From positions 1 to 5,396 of the forward strand of contig RYWC01000055.1 of NCBI GenBank assembly GCA_003979335.1: DNA of 5,396 bases. Direction: 5' to 3'. Shown here piece after piece: positions 4,408 to 5,396 of the stretch (its first letter is position 1; each line of letters opens with the position of its first letter). This DNA is from Clostridia bacterium (GTDB taxonomy: Bacteria; Bacillota_A; Clostridia; Christensenellales; Borkfalkiaceae). The position numbers and the translations under genes were made by a program. The notes beneath the pieces are model-generated. The model saw nothing but the letters and a program-made list of their open reading frames with translations, was not told the DNA's origin and made no database searches.

Positions 4408-5396
4408 CTATACAATATCTTTCCATACAGTGCGGTCAAAAATTTCCCGTTTTTTTGTAAAATAAATAGGCTCGAACTTCTGTCCTGCCGTCACTTCTAT
4501 GTTCCTGCCTATAAGCAAATCTCCGCCCGTTGTTCTTTTCTCTTCACTTATCTTTCCGAACTCGTCCTCGACTTGCACTCCGCCCTCTTCTTTCGTCTGC
4601 GCCGTAACGATTGCCCAAGACTTACCGTCCGCAGGAAATGCGCTTGCCTCTACCGTAAAATACTCGTCCTTGGAAATCTGTATAAATATGTCCGCGCTCG
4701 GCAATTTGTCAAGCTCCACGTCCTCCCACGCCTCCACATGGTCCGTGAATTTGTTTAATTCCGAATCGAACACATATAATTTTGCTTTAAGATTTACGTC
4801 CGAGCCGCGTACCGCAGGGCAATACGAAGCAAGCGCCGAGCCGATTATTATATCAGTGTTAGTCACAAAATCAATTTGGAAGTTGCACTGTAACGCCTCC
4901 CTGTTGTCCTTACGCAAAATATACGGGGTTTTACCAACAGTTGACACATAGCCGCTTGATGCGGTAACTTTTGTGCCTTTCGGCAAATCGCGTCCGATTT
5001 CTTCTAAATTCTGACTGTCAGGCTGTGGTCCTTGCACCTGTAAATCAAAATTGTAATAAAATATTTTGCCGTAATAGTCGGTATAGGGTTGATTGTTTTG
5101 GAAGTAGCCTTTTGCACCGTTCCCGGAATTTTCATAGTGCGCCACCGCACCTGCCGAATAGTTGTCCTCATACCGCCAACTGAATGATATTGAATTGCCG
5201 AACGCCGACGATATAACGGGGAGGTTGACTGCGTTCAATTCGTTTCCTTTGAAAGAAGTTCCCCACGCGCACACGTTCGATAAAGGTTTATTTCCGCCGC
5301 TCTGCAAAAATGTATCGGCTATCATTGCAAGTACCTTATCGCCTATTAAACAGTCATTGTCAGGCGTTTCTTGCGCGCCGACGACAATGTACTCGC
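4408..5396 (-). CDS. large phage tail/baseplate structural protein, C-terminal 328 residues (5' end beyond window)
   Basis: The frame stays open to the right edge, so the first in-window methionine (5325) is not the true start; codons upstream of it read EYIVVGAQETPDNDCLIGDK. The visible part is polar, beta-rich and without membrane segments. It contains a FSWRYEDNYSAGAV segment and a PYTDYYGKIFYYNF segment, which resemble repeated patterns in structural tail proteins of clostridial phages. A later segment (about residues 170-260 of the visible part) has several beta strands and an acidic EAWEDVELDKLP loop. The C-terminal part has YFTKKREIFDRTVWKDIV. It is the first gene of the visible operon and directly precedes the BppU-like gene, so it most likely forms part of the baseplate or tail tip. 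It ends in TAG with an in-frame TAA three codons later. No enzyme motif is seen; the exact component cannot be named. Confidence 0.8.
   Translation of the reverse strand, partial: EYIVVGAQETPDNDCLIGDKVLAMIADTFLQSGGNKPLSNVCAWGTSFKGNELNAVNLPVISSAFGNSISFSWRYEDNYSAGAVAHYENSGNGAKGYFQNNQPYTDYYGKIFYYNFDLQVQGPQPDSQNLEEIGRDLPKGTKVTASSGYVSTVGKTPYILRKDNREALQCNFQIDFVTNTDIIIGSALASYCPAVRGSDVNLKAKLYVFDSELNKFTDHVEAWEDVELDKLPSADIFIQISKDEYFTVEASAFPADGKSWAIVTAQTKEEGGVQVEDEFGKISEEKRTTGGDLLIGRNIEVTAGQKFEPIYFTKKREIFDRTVWKDIV

Noticed and set aside
4072..4758. A 228-residue plus-strand open frame crossing the 4396-4407 gene junction
   Set aside because: It runs antisense across two convincing genes and their Shine-Dalgarno site; its composition (many Arg, Cys, Tyr, Leu) is typical of a shadow frame.

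Overview
The window looks like the downstream end of the tail/baseplate region of a phage or prophage of a Firmicutes (probably clostridial, gut-type) host. The evidence is a one-way, tightly packed operon, strong GGAGG-type Shine-Dalgarno sites at nearly every start, a BppU-like baseplate protein, a collagen-like (Gly-X-Y) tail-fibre protein with a carbohydrate-binding-like module, and Gram-positive-style membrane and secreted small proteins. No integrase, capsid, terminase or lysin gene is visible, so free phage and prophage cannot be told apart. The first 19 bases match the Tn5/Nextera transposase mosaic end, so the left edge is a library adapter and biological sequence starts at about base 20.

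Every gene is on the minus strand, so transcription runs from base 5396 towards base 1. In that order: (1) the C-terminal 328 residues of a large tail/baseplate protein (4408-5396, open at the window edge); (2) a 176-residue BppU-like baseplate protein (3865-4395); (3) a 347-residue collagen-like fibre (2820-3863); (4) a 183-residue fibre-associated protein (2259-2810) in the same reading frame as the fibre, separated from it by one amber codon; (5) a 205-residue protein with signal peptide and one membrane anchor (1639-2256); (6) a 149-residue four-helix membrane protein (1197-1646); (7) a 299-residue protein with two membrane hairpins around a charged soluble domain (308-1207); then a 114-base gap holding a hairpin that would hide the next ribosome binding site; and (8) the start of a small GTG-initiated gene (20-193), cut by the contig end.

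The first four genes probably build the host-contacting tip of the tail: baseplate proteins, then a trimeric collagen-like fibre that displays a glycan-binding-like module, then a possible fibre partner. The following three genes form a translationally coupled membrane set (overlaps or gaps of 2 to 11 bases) with no recognisable function. Their position after the fibre genes would suit a lysis (holin-like), envelope or superinfection-exclusion role, but this is inference from position only. This membrane trio, the in-frame amber junction and the sequestered start site are the least ordinary parts of the window.
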